Assembly: GCA_014529385.2 (NCBI GenBank)
Contig: CM043969.1
Coordinates: 20,984,946-21,048,945, forward strand
DNA length: 64,000 nucleotides
Source of the DNA: Adiantum capillus-veneris
Taxonomy: Eukaryota; Streptophyta; Polypodiopsida; Polypodiales; Pteridaceae
Direction: 5' to 3'
The notes under the pieces are model-generated. The model saw only the letters and a program-made list of their open reading frames with translations, was not told the origin of the DNA and did no database searches. The position numbers were made by a program, and so were the translations under genes. Positions 10,879-21,191 of the stretch are shown here, piece after piece (within the stretch, counting starts at the first letter, position 1; each line of letters opens with the position of its first letter).

Positions 10879-10896
10879 TGACGCCGCTGTCGAGGA
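10879..10896 (+). promoter_or_regulatory. Element A primer-binding site (degenerate candidate)
   Basis: TGACGCCGCTGTCGAGGA begins one base after the LTR. It resembles the TGGCGCCGTTGCCGGGGA class of gypsy primer sites with G-to-A and C-to-T changes, as expected of an aged copy. Confidence 0.5.
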
Positions 10897-11197
10897 TATG
10901 ATCTTTAGATGGTGAGTGACCTAGTGCGTTTTTAGAGCGTTCTTTTTCTAATATTTGTCTCTCCATTCCATTTACACCTTAGTAGTGAAGCAGCTAGACA
11001 CGGGGTTTAGTGCTTGATAGAGTCTAGGAGTCAAGGACTTGCTAGATCTATTCTTGAGAAGTAAAGAGGGTTGTGAGTGAGATAGCCAAAAGTATCCCAT
11101 TCTTCGATTTTCTCTATGCTTTCAGAGTGTTGTACCGTTTTCCGTTACGACTTTATTTTGTACCATTCTGTTTGTTTTTATTTCATGTTTCATTTCA

Positions 11198-11300
11198 GTA
11201 CTTAGGAGTAGGGTAAGTAGAAACTACCACCATTTCAGTACTTAGGAGTAGGGTAAGTAGAAACTACCCTACTTAGGAGTAGGGTAAGTAGAAACTACCA
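11198..11300 (+). repeat. Three tandem copies of a roughly 30-bp unit
   Basis: The unit CTTAGGAGTAGGGTAAGTAG followed by AAACTACC occurs at about 11201, 11241 and 11272. Spacing is 40 then 31 bp because the first two copies carry an extra ACCATTTCAGT. AGTAGGGTA and TACCCTACT form internal inverted repeats. Confidence 0.85.
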
Positions 11301-13320
11301 CCATCAAAATTTGGCAAAAACGATCATAACTTTGAAATCATGAAAATTTGATGGTAGAGAGCTCAAAAGTGATCCAAATTCAAAAATTTGTGGATCAAAG
11401 GCATCAACATACTCTCTAGAACAAATTTGGAAATTTTGGCTAGAATCTGTGGAGGAACATGGATCGTGATCCATGTACCCCAAAAAACCATTTTTGGTGA
11501 AAAGTGACCAGTTAAGTGTACATCATTGAGAAACTACTCTGATCAAGTTTGCTTGAAGGAAAAACTCAAAAATCACCTCAAAATTGGCTGTTAGGGCAAA
11601 AATAGCAAAATAGGCATTTCATACACAAAATTGGGCAAATCTTGATATTTTGAGATCCAAATTCAAAAAGGAGTGAGATTTGACTTCTACAGGGCATAAA
11701 GAACTAGCAGAACAAAATTCATGAAAAAATGATGCCAAACATGGATCGCGATCCATGTACCTTTTTGACATTCTGGGTTGATATTTGACAAGTACATCCC
11801 TGATATCATTTGGAACAATTTTTCCAAAAGGCACCGTGTCAAAAAATTGAAAAAAGTTGGTCAAAATATCTAAATGTAGAACCTAGTCAAAAATCGAAGG
11901 ACAGACAGAAAAACTTGCTTTTGAATGACAAAAACTAGTCCAAATACAAAACTTTTGATACCATAGCATCTAGTAAAAATGTTGATTCTGATGGTACCCA
12001 GAAATGTCAGTTTGGCTTCCAAACATGGATCGCAATCCATGTACCTCATGAAAAAAATTTGATTTTTTTTTTGGCTGAGATCTAAGCAATAGGTAGCTGG
12101 TAGCATTTGGAACAACTTTCCCAAAAGAACCATATGCAAAAAAGTTGTAAAAAGTGGTGAAAAGAGCCAAGAATAGAACATTGTCAAAACTGTTGCAGCA
12201 GATTGTAGAAGTCAGTTTTGGTTGGGCAAAATTGATCCAAATTCAAAAATTCTTGGTGAGCAGTCTACAAAGACCAATAGCTATCAACACAGAAAAATTC
12301 AGATCCAAAAGTGGTGGAACATGGATCGTGATCCATGTACCCTTGAGAAATTTTTGGGAAAAATCTTTTCAAGCCTGTAGCAGAGACCATTGTGAACAAA
12401 AGTCTCCAAAGAAGTTTTGTCAAAAAAGTCCAAAAAAGTCATCAAAAGTTCCATAAACTGTTCAAGGTGAAAACTCTAAAATAGACCTGTGAATTGACTT
12501 TTGCCTGACCTAAACAAGTCCAAATCATACAAAAACCATATAGCACGAATCAGGAGACCAAGGACAAGTTGTGTGCCAAGTTTCAGTGCAATCTGACACA
12601 TAGGTACATGGATCGCGATCCATCTTTCTTTGTCACAGTCTGATACCAAACTTGCACCATAGCTAGAGGACATCACAAGGAATCTAGTGGTCTTTTCAAG
12701 AGTGAAATTGGATATCAAAAACCTATTCAAAAGCCCAGAACTGCAAAGTACTCTGTGCAAGTGCCAAAACTACAAAGTACTCTATGCAAGTGCCAGAACT
12801 GACCTAACTTTCAATCCAGAGGTCCATTTTCAAAAAAAATTGATACCATAGGACCTCCTAAGCATGGTGAATCTAATGATACCAAGAGAAGTCAATTTGG
12901 GCTCCAAACATGGATCTCAATGCATGTACCCTAGTGGCAGCTTAACCTGAAAATTTTCCAGATCCGTAGTGCATATACAAGGAAACATATCCCCAAGTCC
13001 AGTTTTGGAAAAAATTAAGCAAATTTGGGCAAAAGGGAGCAAAACAGGTGACACACTGAAAACCGCAGTACAGACCTAGTGTTGACAATTTGACCTATCA
13101 CAACAAGTCCAAATCCAAAAAGATTTGAGATTTAGCTTGTGGACATAGTCAGGACAAGTCTAGATGTGGTTGAACATGGATCGCGATCCATGTACCTCAG
13201 CCTCAGAATTTGCTAAAAAAATTGGTACAGAGCCTGCACATGACCTTGTCTACACACAGTAAAAAATTGGAGAAAAAAATCTGACAGGGAACATGGATCG
13301 CGATCCATGTATCTCTCAGC
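11300..13320 (+). repeat. Palindrome array in the leader of element A
   Basis: Eight copies of ACATGGATCGCGATCCATGT, a perfect 20-bp palindrome in four of them and slightly mutated in the others, at 11457, 11739, 12023, 12319, 12606, 12908, 13174 and 13291. Intervals are 282, 284, 296, 287, 302, 266 and 117 bp. Each sits in a strongly diverged unit that often also holds a GTCCAAAT(C/T)CAAAAA-like block about 80-100 bp upstream. The array is therefore an old tandem repeat of about 285 bp whose palindromic core changed least. It lies between the primer site and the first ORF. No significant coding potential on either strand. Confidence 0.85.
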
Positions 13321-13739
13321 ATAGTGGGGGTATTTGACTTGGTGATCTTGTAGACATACTTGAGAACATCTTAAATCTCAAGTTTGAGCTAAAAATACCT
13401 TCGAGAGGCCAAGATACAAGCCAAAGTTCCCGTGTTCTAGTTCTAAGACTATTTTGAGTGCTATTTCAAGTGCAGTTCACTAAAATTGCTCTAACTTTGG
13501 ATAGACAACTACAAATTGAGTCAGATATAGCCAGGAAGAAAGCTTGTGGGCAATAGCTGAATTTTTCAAGGTTTCCTAAATCCAAACTTTTAGGGTACCC
13601 CAAGACTAGTTTCCAAAGACCAAAAGTCACAAATTCCTGACTTTTCAAAGACCTGATCAAGGGGAAAAAGGGATAAGTTGCACTAAGCCAAAGTGGTCTT
13701 GTAAGAGACTATCTTGAGAAACTTGAGTGGGTGTTAACC

Positions 13740-14105
13740 ATGAAAAATCATCCACCACCAAGGTTCTCTACTCCACTCAGAGACATGAAAAATGCAACAA
13801 TGCCAACAACAGGGGGATTCAAAGAATACTTAGAGGAGAGGCATCCTCTGATTAACAAACCAAATGTGAGATTCATCAAAGCCAATGAATCCATGAAGGT
13901 GCTTACGGGTTTTTCTCATGATGGCTTACACAGGTTCACAAATGGAGATCCATACATCTTCTACAGGTGTGTAGAGCCCAATGCTAGAGAGTTGAACACC
14001 CATAAGAATCTCTATGCATTCACGTACACAGATGCCAACGGAGTGCAAGTTTTGATGGTAGATAAGTATGGATGTGAGTACAAACTTGTCAATCAATTGA
14101 CTTAG
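13740..14105 (+). CDS. Uncharacterised 121-aa ORF of element A
   Basis: ATG at 13740 (MKNHPPPRFSTPLRDM) to TAG at 14103-14105, uninterrupted although the following gag is full of stops. It has a soluble composition, with NGDPYIFYRC and YAFTYTDANGVQVLMVDKYG suggesting beta strands; no zinc finger, membrane segment or gag motif. It sits just after the palindrome array and about 50 bp before gag. It could be a gag N-terminal segment separated by a stop, or an accessory ORF. Family not recognised. Confidence 0.45.
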   Translation: MKNHPPPRFSTPLRDMKNATMPTTGGFKEYLEERHPLINKPNVRFIKANESMKVLTGFSHDGLHRFTNGDPYIFYRCVEPNARELNTHKNLYAFTYTDANGVQVLMVDKYGCEYKLVNQLT

Positions 14106-14158
14106 AATGATACACATACAAGGGTACTCCGATCTCTACTTTCTTTCATCCAATAACG

Positions 14159-15471
14159 ATGCCACAATACACATCACTGAGGATTCCACTGGAATTCTCT
14201 CCAAGATGCGAGGATAGGGCAAGAGGTGTCTTTCCAAGAGACCACGAATTGGTTAAATTGGTGACTGAACCACAACGATTAAGACCATATCAAGTGGCTC
14301 AATGTGTCAAGACAAAATACGATGGGTCAGTGGATCCATATGCTCATGTCTCACTCTTCAAACAAGTGTTGAGAGCTGAACAAATTGCGGATTTTCATAC
14401 TCAATGTGAGGGATTTGGGTTAACATTGGAAGAAACAGCCTTGAATTGGTTCCAACCACTAAATAGAAATGATTTTCCAAACATAGCACAACTCTTACAA
14501 GAGTTTGTAGTGGGATTCTCAAAAAGGGGAATCAAACATAACACCGTGTCCCAAATATATGCTTTCGAACGAAAGAGTGAAGTGAAGCTTTGCTTGACTT
14601 CAAACAATACCTTGATAGATGTCCTGTGAGAGAGTTACCGCAAGATGAGAGATTATCAGTTCTCTTCATAGAGGGCTTGAGTAATGAAACTCTCAAAAAG
14701 GACCTACATCTAAAAGGATACATGACATATGAGCAAGTCGCTAGAGAAGCTCTATATCTAGTTGACAATTGCAAGGCCTAGGGAGAGGTGACTGAAGATA
14801 CAGACAACGCAACTAGTAGTGCCTCATCTCCAAAGAGAGAATCAACAACAAAGCAAGATGTTCAAACTCTTTGGGAACCAATCATTAAACAAGTGATTGA
14901 GGGGGTGATTAGAAGAATAAACCAAGGCTACATACACAACCCAATTGTACAACAACCTCAATTGAGGAGATGTAATACTTGTGGAGGGGATCCCCACTCC
15001 ATGGTGTAGCACTCAACCGAAGCCGCAATGAGTGCTAGTGCAACAACCGCATCTTCTGAGAACGATGGGAGAGTGATAGTCAACTACGCTCATCCAACAT
15101 ATGTGCCACAACCCATGAGAAACCAGTACTCCATGGATGCAAATACTCATGTTCATAGCCAATCATCAGGAGTATGGTTCAAAGAACATCCTCACAAGGC
15201 AAGAACAACCATGGCTGGATCACCAGCTATGAAACAAGAAGGTCCATGCTATGAGTGTGGAGGTGATCATTGGGCACGAAGTTGTCCAAACAAGGGTCCA
15301 CAAATAGAATTATTTGTGTTCTGTGACGGTTGTGGGACCAACCATCTACGCCAACACTATGCTAAAAATCCAAAATACAAAGGGAAAGCAACAATGAACA
15401 TTGTAGGCGTGATGCCTTCTTCAAGCGGATCCGAGATAGAACCCGCCATTCCTTTAAACATGGTGAGTTGA
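14159..15471 (+). pseudogene. Element A gag
   Basis: From ATG 14159 the frame reads as a retrotransposon Gag capsid: GSVDPYAHVSLFKQVLRAEQ, TLEETALNWFQPL, LLQEFVVGFSKR. A frameshift at about 14590 moves it to the frame LLDFKQYLDRCPVREL. In-frame TAG stops follow at 14779-14781 and 15007-15009, each explicable as CAG to TAG. The last part (15028-15471) holds a CX2CX3HX4C knuckle, CYECGGDHWARSC, and a second Cys pair, CDGCGTNH. The frame ends at TGA 15469-15471, beyond which more C-to-T-type stops occur. It would encode the particle protein; clearly decayed. Confidence 0.8.
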
Positions 15472-16460
15472 GCTCAAGCTCAAGAAGCTGCCGAAAACAA
15501 ACCAGCTGAAAAAGCCACATTGCCTATTCAAACAGATTTTGAGAACAAATCGGTGAGAACCTTCAGAAGAAGATGATGGAAAGGCAAACGAGAAAAAATG
15601 AAATTGAAGAGCCTGAAGGAGAAAGCGGCTTTGGAAACTGACTGAATCAAACAAGAGAGCATCTTAGACAAGATCAAGAAGGAACAAAAACACAAAGGGA
15701 CCTAAAGAGTCAAAGACTAACTCGTGAGGTTCAGTCTTGGTCGACAAAGTGTTTGAACCTTTGGATGCAATCTTGAAAGCTTATGAAGCTAGGCTAAAAC
15801 CCAACAAAACCCAAGAGGATAGATGGATAACGTACCCTCATCCAAGGTATGAAAAAGAGAGATTGAAAATGTGCAAGGAGCTCATCCAGAAGGCTCAAGC
15901 TCTTATGGAACCACATGTTCCAGATGCTCCAAAAATGGAGGTGCTAATCTGCAATAAAGTCCAAGAATTGGAGAGCCAGGGTATTGTAAACAAATACCAG
16001 GAAGAGCCGGGAGTTGAGTCACTTTTAGATACAAGGGAAGTAGTCAATACCACAGATGGGGTGGGCTCACAAGCAGTGATGCCTATTCCTGAGGTAGAAG
16101 AACCATGGCCACAATCCTTGTGGGAATCAATCAGAAACCAAAAAGATGGTAATGCTACCTTACAGTCAGCACCTATTCCTGAGATAAACATGGATCAAAA
16201 AAATTTCCGGGGGCTATATGGGGATGTTGGGTATGTCACATCTGAAGAGAGTAAACCATGCTCCCTAAAGACGTTGCCATCTTTCATAGGAGAACTTGAA
16301 GCAAAATTGGAGGTTAAAATGGTACCTTTTCAGTGGAAAGCCACACCAAAAATGATGGATACCAAGAGCTTGCATGAATTGATGTCTTCTCCTATACAAT
16401 ACACACTTTATCTCTTAGAGCTACTAAAAAATAGACCGCATCTATGGGGCCAAATGGGCA
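15472..16460 (+). pseudogene. Element A gag-protease linker region
   Basis: After several stops (15472-15736) an open stretch at 15737-16483 encodes a charged protein with no motif that I recognise (VFEPLDAILKAYEARLKPN, RWITYPHPRYEKERLKM). It overlaps the start of the protease frame at 16444 by 40 bp in another phase, pointing to a frameshift in the ancestral polyprotein. Confidence 0.5.
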
Positions 16461-17058
16461 AACACCTGGAAAGATGGGGCTGAAAATCCCTTCACATGAC
16501 CAACTTGCATATGAAAACGTGGATGACACCTTGCCTAAGAAACCACAAACAAAGCCAGTACCAGTAAATAAGGTGGGTGACTACTGTGAACGAGAAGAAG
16601 GAAACACCACCTTACCACTTGAGCACAAAGGAGTAAAGACGGTTGCTATATTAGATAGTGGGGCAGGAATTTCCATTGCAACCAAAGAGATATGGAAAAA
16701 ATGGGGAAAGCCTGCTCTTAGGAAAACTCGAGTGAAACTCCAATTAGCGGATGGATACACGGAGAAACCGATTGGAATATTAGAAAAAATCATTGTATCC
16801 CCGTGTGGAATAGAGTATGAGCACACCTTTTCCATAATAAATTTTGACAAGAGCAGCAACTTTGACATCATATTGGGCAAACCATTCATGCGGCAGCTCA
16901 AAATGGTACAAGACTGGGGCAATGAGTATATCTACTTGAGACACAAAGAGGTCACAACAAAAATCAGTGTCAAAGATCATAGTTATAGAGATGTAGTGAG
17001 AACCCCGGGGGAAGACTTAAACTCCATAATTGATTTGGAAAGCAAAGCGCATATTTGA
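16444..17058 (+). pseudogene. Element A aspartic protease
   Basis: The frame contains the retropepsin active site ILDSGAGISIATKEIW (Asp-Ser-Gly) about 70 residues in, an LQLADGYTEKPIG flap-like region and the second signature FDIILGKPFMRQLKMVQDW. Order and spacing fit a gypsy protease. Reverse transcriptase should come next in an autonomous element, but downstream frames show none. The domain itself is uninterrupted. Confidence 0.82.
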
Positions 17059-17876
17059 ACCTTTGGATGGCATCAAATACTAGCAACTCTTGATGTGTGT
17101 GTGAATGAGGCGGCCCTGACTAAACTTTGTGATGAAGATGGGTATGATGTAACTCCCTTATTTACGATAAAGGTGTTGAAGGAAGCTAATGAAGTTTGTG
17201 AGTGTGAAAGCAGAAAAGTTGAGACAGATTCCTACATCATGGAGCATGGTTCCAAGGTGCAAACAAAGGAAGCAGAGCAACCACAAGAATATGTCATCAT
17301 TGACATACCTGAAGAATTTACAAAAGTTGTTTCAAAGAAGCCGACTCCAGAAAAAGTGCAAATGAAAGTAGATGAAGGAAAAAAGTTTCCAAATTCAACG
17401 TCAAATGTTCAAAAAATGCAAGATCAAAAGAAGTAGGACAAGGAAGAAGATCGATTGTCTCCTACGATGATCAGATTTAGCATATGCGGAGAAACGAGAC
17501 TCAAAATCACATGTTCAGCTATGATAGATCCAGAAGCACCAAGAATATAATGACTTATGGAAGGTGGATCATGATGGGAAAGCCACCAATCATCGAGCTA
17601 GAGGACATTGTGTACACAAGTTCAAAAATGCTGAGTCCTAGCTTCGGAGTGGTAGAAGCTATACTCAAGTTGAGTACTGGGGAGTACAAGGATACTTTCC
17701 ACATAATTAACTCCCATCATATCAAAGAGAGTCTGATCTTGACAGAAAGCTGGAGGAACATCTTCTTTCAACCACAAGGAAAAGCTTCACCAATGACACC
17801 ATCAAAAATCCCAAAAGCACCTCAAGTCAATGCCAAAAAGGAGAAACCAACCATCACAGAAAAAGGTAAACACTGA
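17059..17876 (+). pseudogene. Element A post-protease coding remains
   Basis: Two open stretches, 17095-17436 and 17484-17876. The second (MGKPPIIELEDIVYTSSKML, STGEYKDTFHIINSHHIKES, LILTESWRN) has a weak protease-like layout resembling the preceding domain (YEHTFSIINFDKSS, DIILGKPFMRQ), so it may be a degenerate second retropepsin-like copy. No catalytic DSG is present. Confidence 0.35.
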
Positions 17877-19560
17877 AGTATATCAACCTCGCAAGACGAC
17901 TTTACCTTCAACGAGCTTCCATCAAACTTCCCGCCCGCAAAGCCTCTACATCAAGAGCGAAACCATCGACAATGCAATGGAAACTGAGACAAAAAGTCTA
18001 TCAACCAAAGTTTCCATCACATCAAAGCATTAGGAAGAAGCCAAATAATGTCAACCAAGTGTTGGTATCCAAAGAGCACATCAAAGTCAAAGACCCAGTT
18101 TGGATACATGAAACACAAGTTCAACATCAACAAAAGGTGATAGGGTGGGTAGCATTAAATGAGTAAATCACTGCTCAAGGCTACTTCCAAGGAAACACTA
18201 ATGTTTGGGCCAAAAAGCCTAAAGTAATCTCCTGGACCTACCCACCTCAACCAACGTGTTCTACAAAGAACAAGATGCACTATAAATGCAAGACAAACAA
18301 CTCAAATAGGAGAAAGAAAAACCACAAAAGACAGAAGAAAAGACCTTCCGAGCAAGAAATGCGACAAGTTTGGGTACGAAAGCAGACGCTAGTCAAAGTA
18401 CCCAAGAAAGACATGTGAGGTAGCGGATGATTCCTGTTAAGCTACTCAAAGCACAAGGATTTTATGAAGGTAACACACAAATATGGTTACCACAAATTGT
18501 AGCTCAATCTGGAACAACGAAGAGAAATCAGCCAGCACAAGCTTCTACCCCAAAGCAAGCAATGACAACCAAAAGCCAACAAAAGCCAATTACAACCAAG
18601 GCTGCTGCAATCTACAGATGGATACCTTGTCATCAATTACAAAAGTAAGGCTTTTAAAACGGAAATCATCAAGTTTGGATACCGAACCTAGTGTCCATCA
18701 AATTATAGAAGAAGATAAAATGCCAAAGATGGTCACACAAGGACCAAAAATAAGATGGGTTCCGAAATCACTCGTGGAAACTCAAACACAAAGAACCCAC
18801 ACACATCAACAACCGCTTCTCATGCGAGATAAAGCAAAGACTACATCAGTCACTCAACAAGCAAGTCAAGAGGAGCCAAAGTATGCCAATCTACTCGACA
18901 AAATGGTGGTATCCAAAGACCAAAACAAGGGAAAAAAGACCTAAATTTTCAAAACTTATGGAATTGGGTTTTTTGCCTTGAACAGGTAAGTCGAAGTCGC
19001 CATTAGAAATACATGGCATAAAAGTCAAAGTCGGGTAGCTAAGCCACTAAATGAGCAAGGCGTTAGTCCCAAACCTTCATATAATATTCTCTATGGTCTA
19101 AGCATCTTAGTTATTCTAGGTATTGCGTGCTCAAGCTGGAAGAGTTGAGTATAATTACGTTGTATCACTCATGCTAGTATAGGTGAGCATAAGAGTTGAA
19201 GTCATTGTAGTATAGTGATAAGGGAAGGAAGATGTCCAGAAGACACTCACGCACTTCACACAGTGAGGAATGAGTGGAGAAGCTTCTACATCGAAAAACC
19301 TTCTTGGAAACGTGGAAGCTATTGAGACGTCCTTTGATGTCACATGTGCTACATTTGTTCCTTGAAGCACCCATCAACTCCATCTCTTACATTGCATGCT
19401 TTTGTGTGAAAAATTCTCATCAGCATATAGAGTGTCCCATAATTGGCACTTGCATTAGACACTCTTCATTTGTTTCTCCAACGCACTCACCTTGCATGAC
19501 AGGTACTTCAAGTCCAAATGCTCAACTACAATAAGAGCGTATACCAAGTGCACTTTTTTT
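17877..19560 (+). other. K/Q/T-rich decayed stretch of element A
   Basis: Where pol would be expected there are only short open stretches rich in Lys, Gln, Thr and His. A motif is repeated in translation: AQGYFQGNTNVW (about 18175-18210) and AQGFYEGNTQIW (about 18449-18486), and VPKK/VSK segments recur, suggesting an internally repetitive protein now decayed. No YxDD, HHCC or DD35E signature. Confidence 0.5.
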
Positions 19561-20227
19561 CCACCTGGTTTTTTTCCCTTTGGTCATCCAGGTTTTAAGA
19601 CCCTAATCCAAAAACTCTCATCATCGATGTCTTGTATATATTCCTTCTACATCAACAATAAGTAAATGTCTACCCAAATCAATCAACAACAACTTGGAGC
19701 AAAAACTACAGGTCTCCATATGCTTATCAAGAAAATCTTTTATCTCCAAGTTCGACAACAAAGCTCCATCGAACAATGGAAAGTGAAAGAGTGGCCTACA
19801 ACGACAAGCAATGACAAATTCCCCAAGAGAGTCCTCAACAACAACCAAAATTAGCTCACACAGTGCTTCACCATTGGTGACATGTTGTTACAGACAACTC
19901 AAAATGCAGTGGACCTTGAAAGAAAACCATCATACAGTCCATGCAAGAAAGAGGATCAGTTCTACAAGCTCAGACACATCAACTTCCATCTTTATGGCGG
20001 ATCAAGTTGGCAACAAAGAGAAGACTGCCCAATGAGAAGAAAGGTTGTGTCGATAATCAAAGATCAAATCACGTATCACCAACATGGCAGATATGCATCA
20101 CTCAAGGAAGGGGGGAGCATCATCAACGACAAAACACTTCCCACACTGAAGACCAACCTTGAAGACAAAGCTGAAGACAACCCTATGACAAGACTGCACC
20201 ACGTCGTGTCAAGGGACAACATGATTT
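19561..20227 (+). other. Element A 3' untranslated region
   Basis: No convincing coding signal. Ends in the polypurine tract. Confidence 0.5.
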
Positions 20228-20240
20228 AGGAAGGGGGAAA
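20228..20240 (+). promoter_or_regulatory. Element A polypurine tract
   Basis: AGGAAGGGGGAAA abuts the TG of the 3' LTR, the expected primer for plus-strand synthesis. Confidence 0.8.
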
Positions 20241-21154
20241 TGTTTGAAGACAGATCAAACGGCCGCCCAATTGGTCGGACGGACATATGGTAGGACACCA
20301 CATTTGTACTCTATTAGTTTTATGAGCTTGTGTAGTAATACTCCATGTAAATCCTAATTACAAAGTAGTGGATCAATCCCCTGAGTTGTAATGCTATATG
20401 ATATTTGGAAAGGTCCGTGTGAGCTGCCCACTGGCCATTTAGAATGCCCTAGGTATAAAGGTCAATAACCTAATGTGAAAGCAGGCTTATTTTTAGAAGA
20501 AGTGGGAGCTCAAAAAACGTACGCTCAAGCTACGAGCTGCTCCAATTTGTAATCAACCCAATTAATGAATGGGTAATCAGTTTTCAAATCCAAAAGTTTC
20601 ATTGTGTTCCTCTCTCTTTGCTCTCTAATTTAAGTGTAAGCATTATCAATTTTGCTCTGGTTTGCGACTACACGTCTGTGAGCTATAATTGCAAATTTGA
20701 GTGCTTAAATTGTTGTTTATAGTCGTTTTGACCATAGGAGAGTGTTCTTAGACCATAGGACAACATTTTTGGATAGTTTTGTTGCAGTTTTTAGGACCTT
20801 TTTCATGATGGATCATGATTTTGGTACCTTGTTGGATTGCGACCAGATTTGCTAGAATAGTGTCGCTAGGTGTCCTAGACCTCCTCCTAAAGTTTCATTG
20901 CATTTTGAGTCCGTTCGAGTGCCAAAATGGTGTGATGACCGTGAGCTGTGAGAAAGGAAATAGGCAGATTTCCCTGATTATTGAGTGTTGGTTTTCTTGT
21001 AGAGTTATTGTGTTTTCTTGTTAAGTTTTACTTCATGAGATTGACGATCTCATAGAGTCTCCGTGCCCCATCCGAGTCACTTTCCCTGAGTATTGACATT
21101 ATAATAGTGCTAGAAAGCTATGCTGCAGACGTCCATCGCAGCGACCCGCAAACA
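20241..21154 (+). repeat. Element A 3' LTR
   Basis: 914 bp, TGTTTGAAGA...CGCAAACA, uninterrupted. It serves as the reference for the empty insertion site of element B. TATA-like box at 20454-20460. Confidence 0.88.
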
Positions 21155-21191
21155 ACAACATATAGATTGAGCCTCGATTTGAGATATTAAA

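Larger units (their letters stand above)
1309..21154 (+). mobile_element. Element A: gag/protease-only LTR retrotransposon, host of nested element B
   Basis: The element begins TGTTTTGAGG at 1309 and its 3' LTR ends AAACA at 21154. Its 5' LTR is split by element B (1730-10400). Without B it is about 11.2 kb. Order: 5' LTR, PBS-like site, palindrome repeat array (about 11300-13320), 121-codon ORF, gag remains, aspartic protease, a long K/Q/T-rich decayed stretch, polypurine tract, 3' LTR. Nothing resembling reverse transcriptase, RNase H or integrase can be read on either strand of the internal region. Flanking ACAAT (1304-1308) and ACAAC (21155-21159) are a plausible 5-bp target duplication with one mutation. 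Likely a non-autonomous Ty3/gypsy derivative; lineage not assigned. Confidence 0.85.

Noticed and set aside
11619-12760. Minus-strand open frames of 66-105 codons in the palindrome array
   Set aside because: Derived from the AT-rich repeat unit; fragments recur with the repeat period and have no protein motif.
11457-13310. CRISPR-like array
   Set aside because: Spacing of about 285 bp with related, not unique, intervening sequence in a plant retrotransposon; no CRISPR features.
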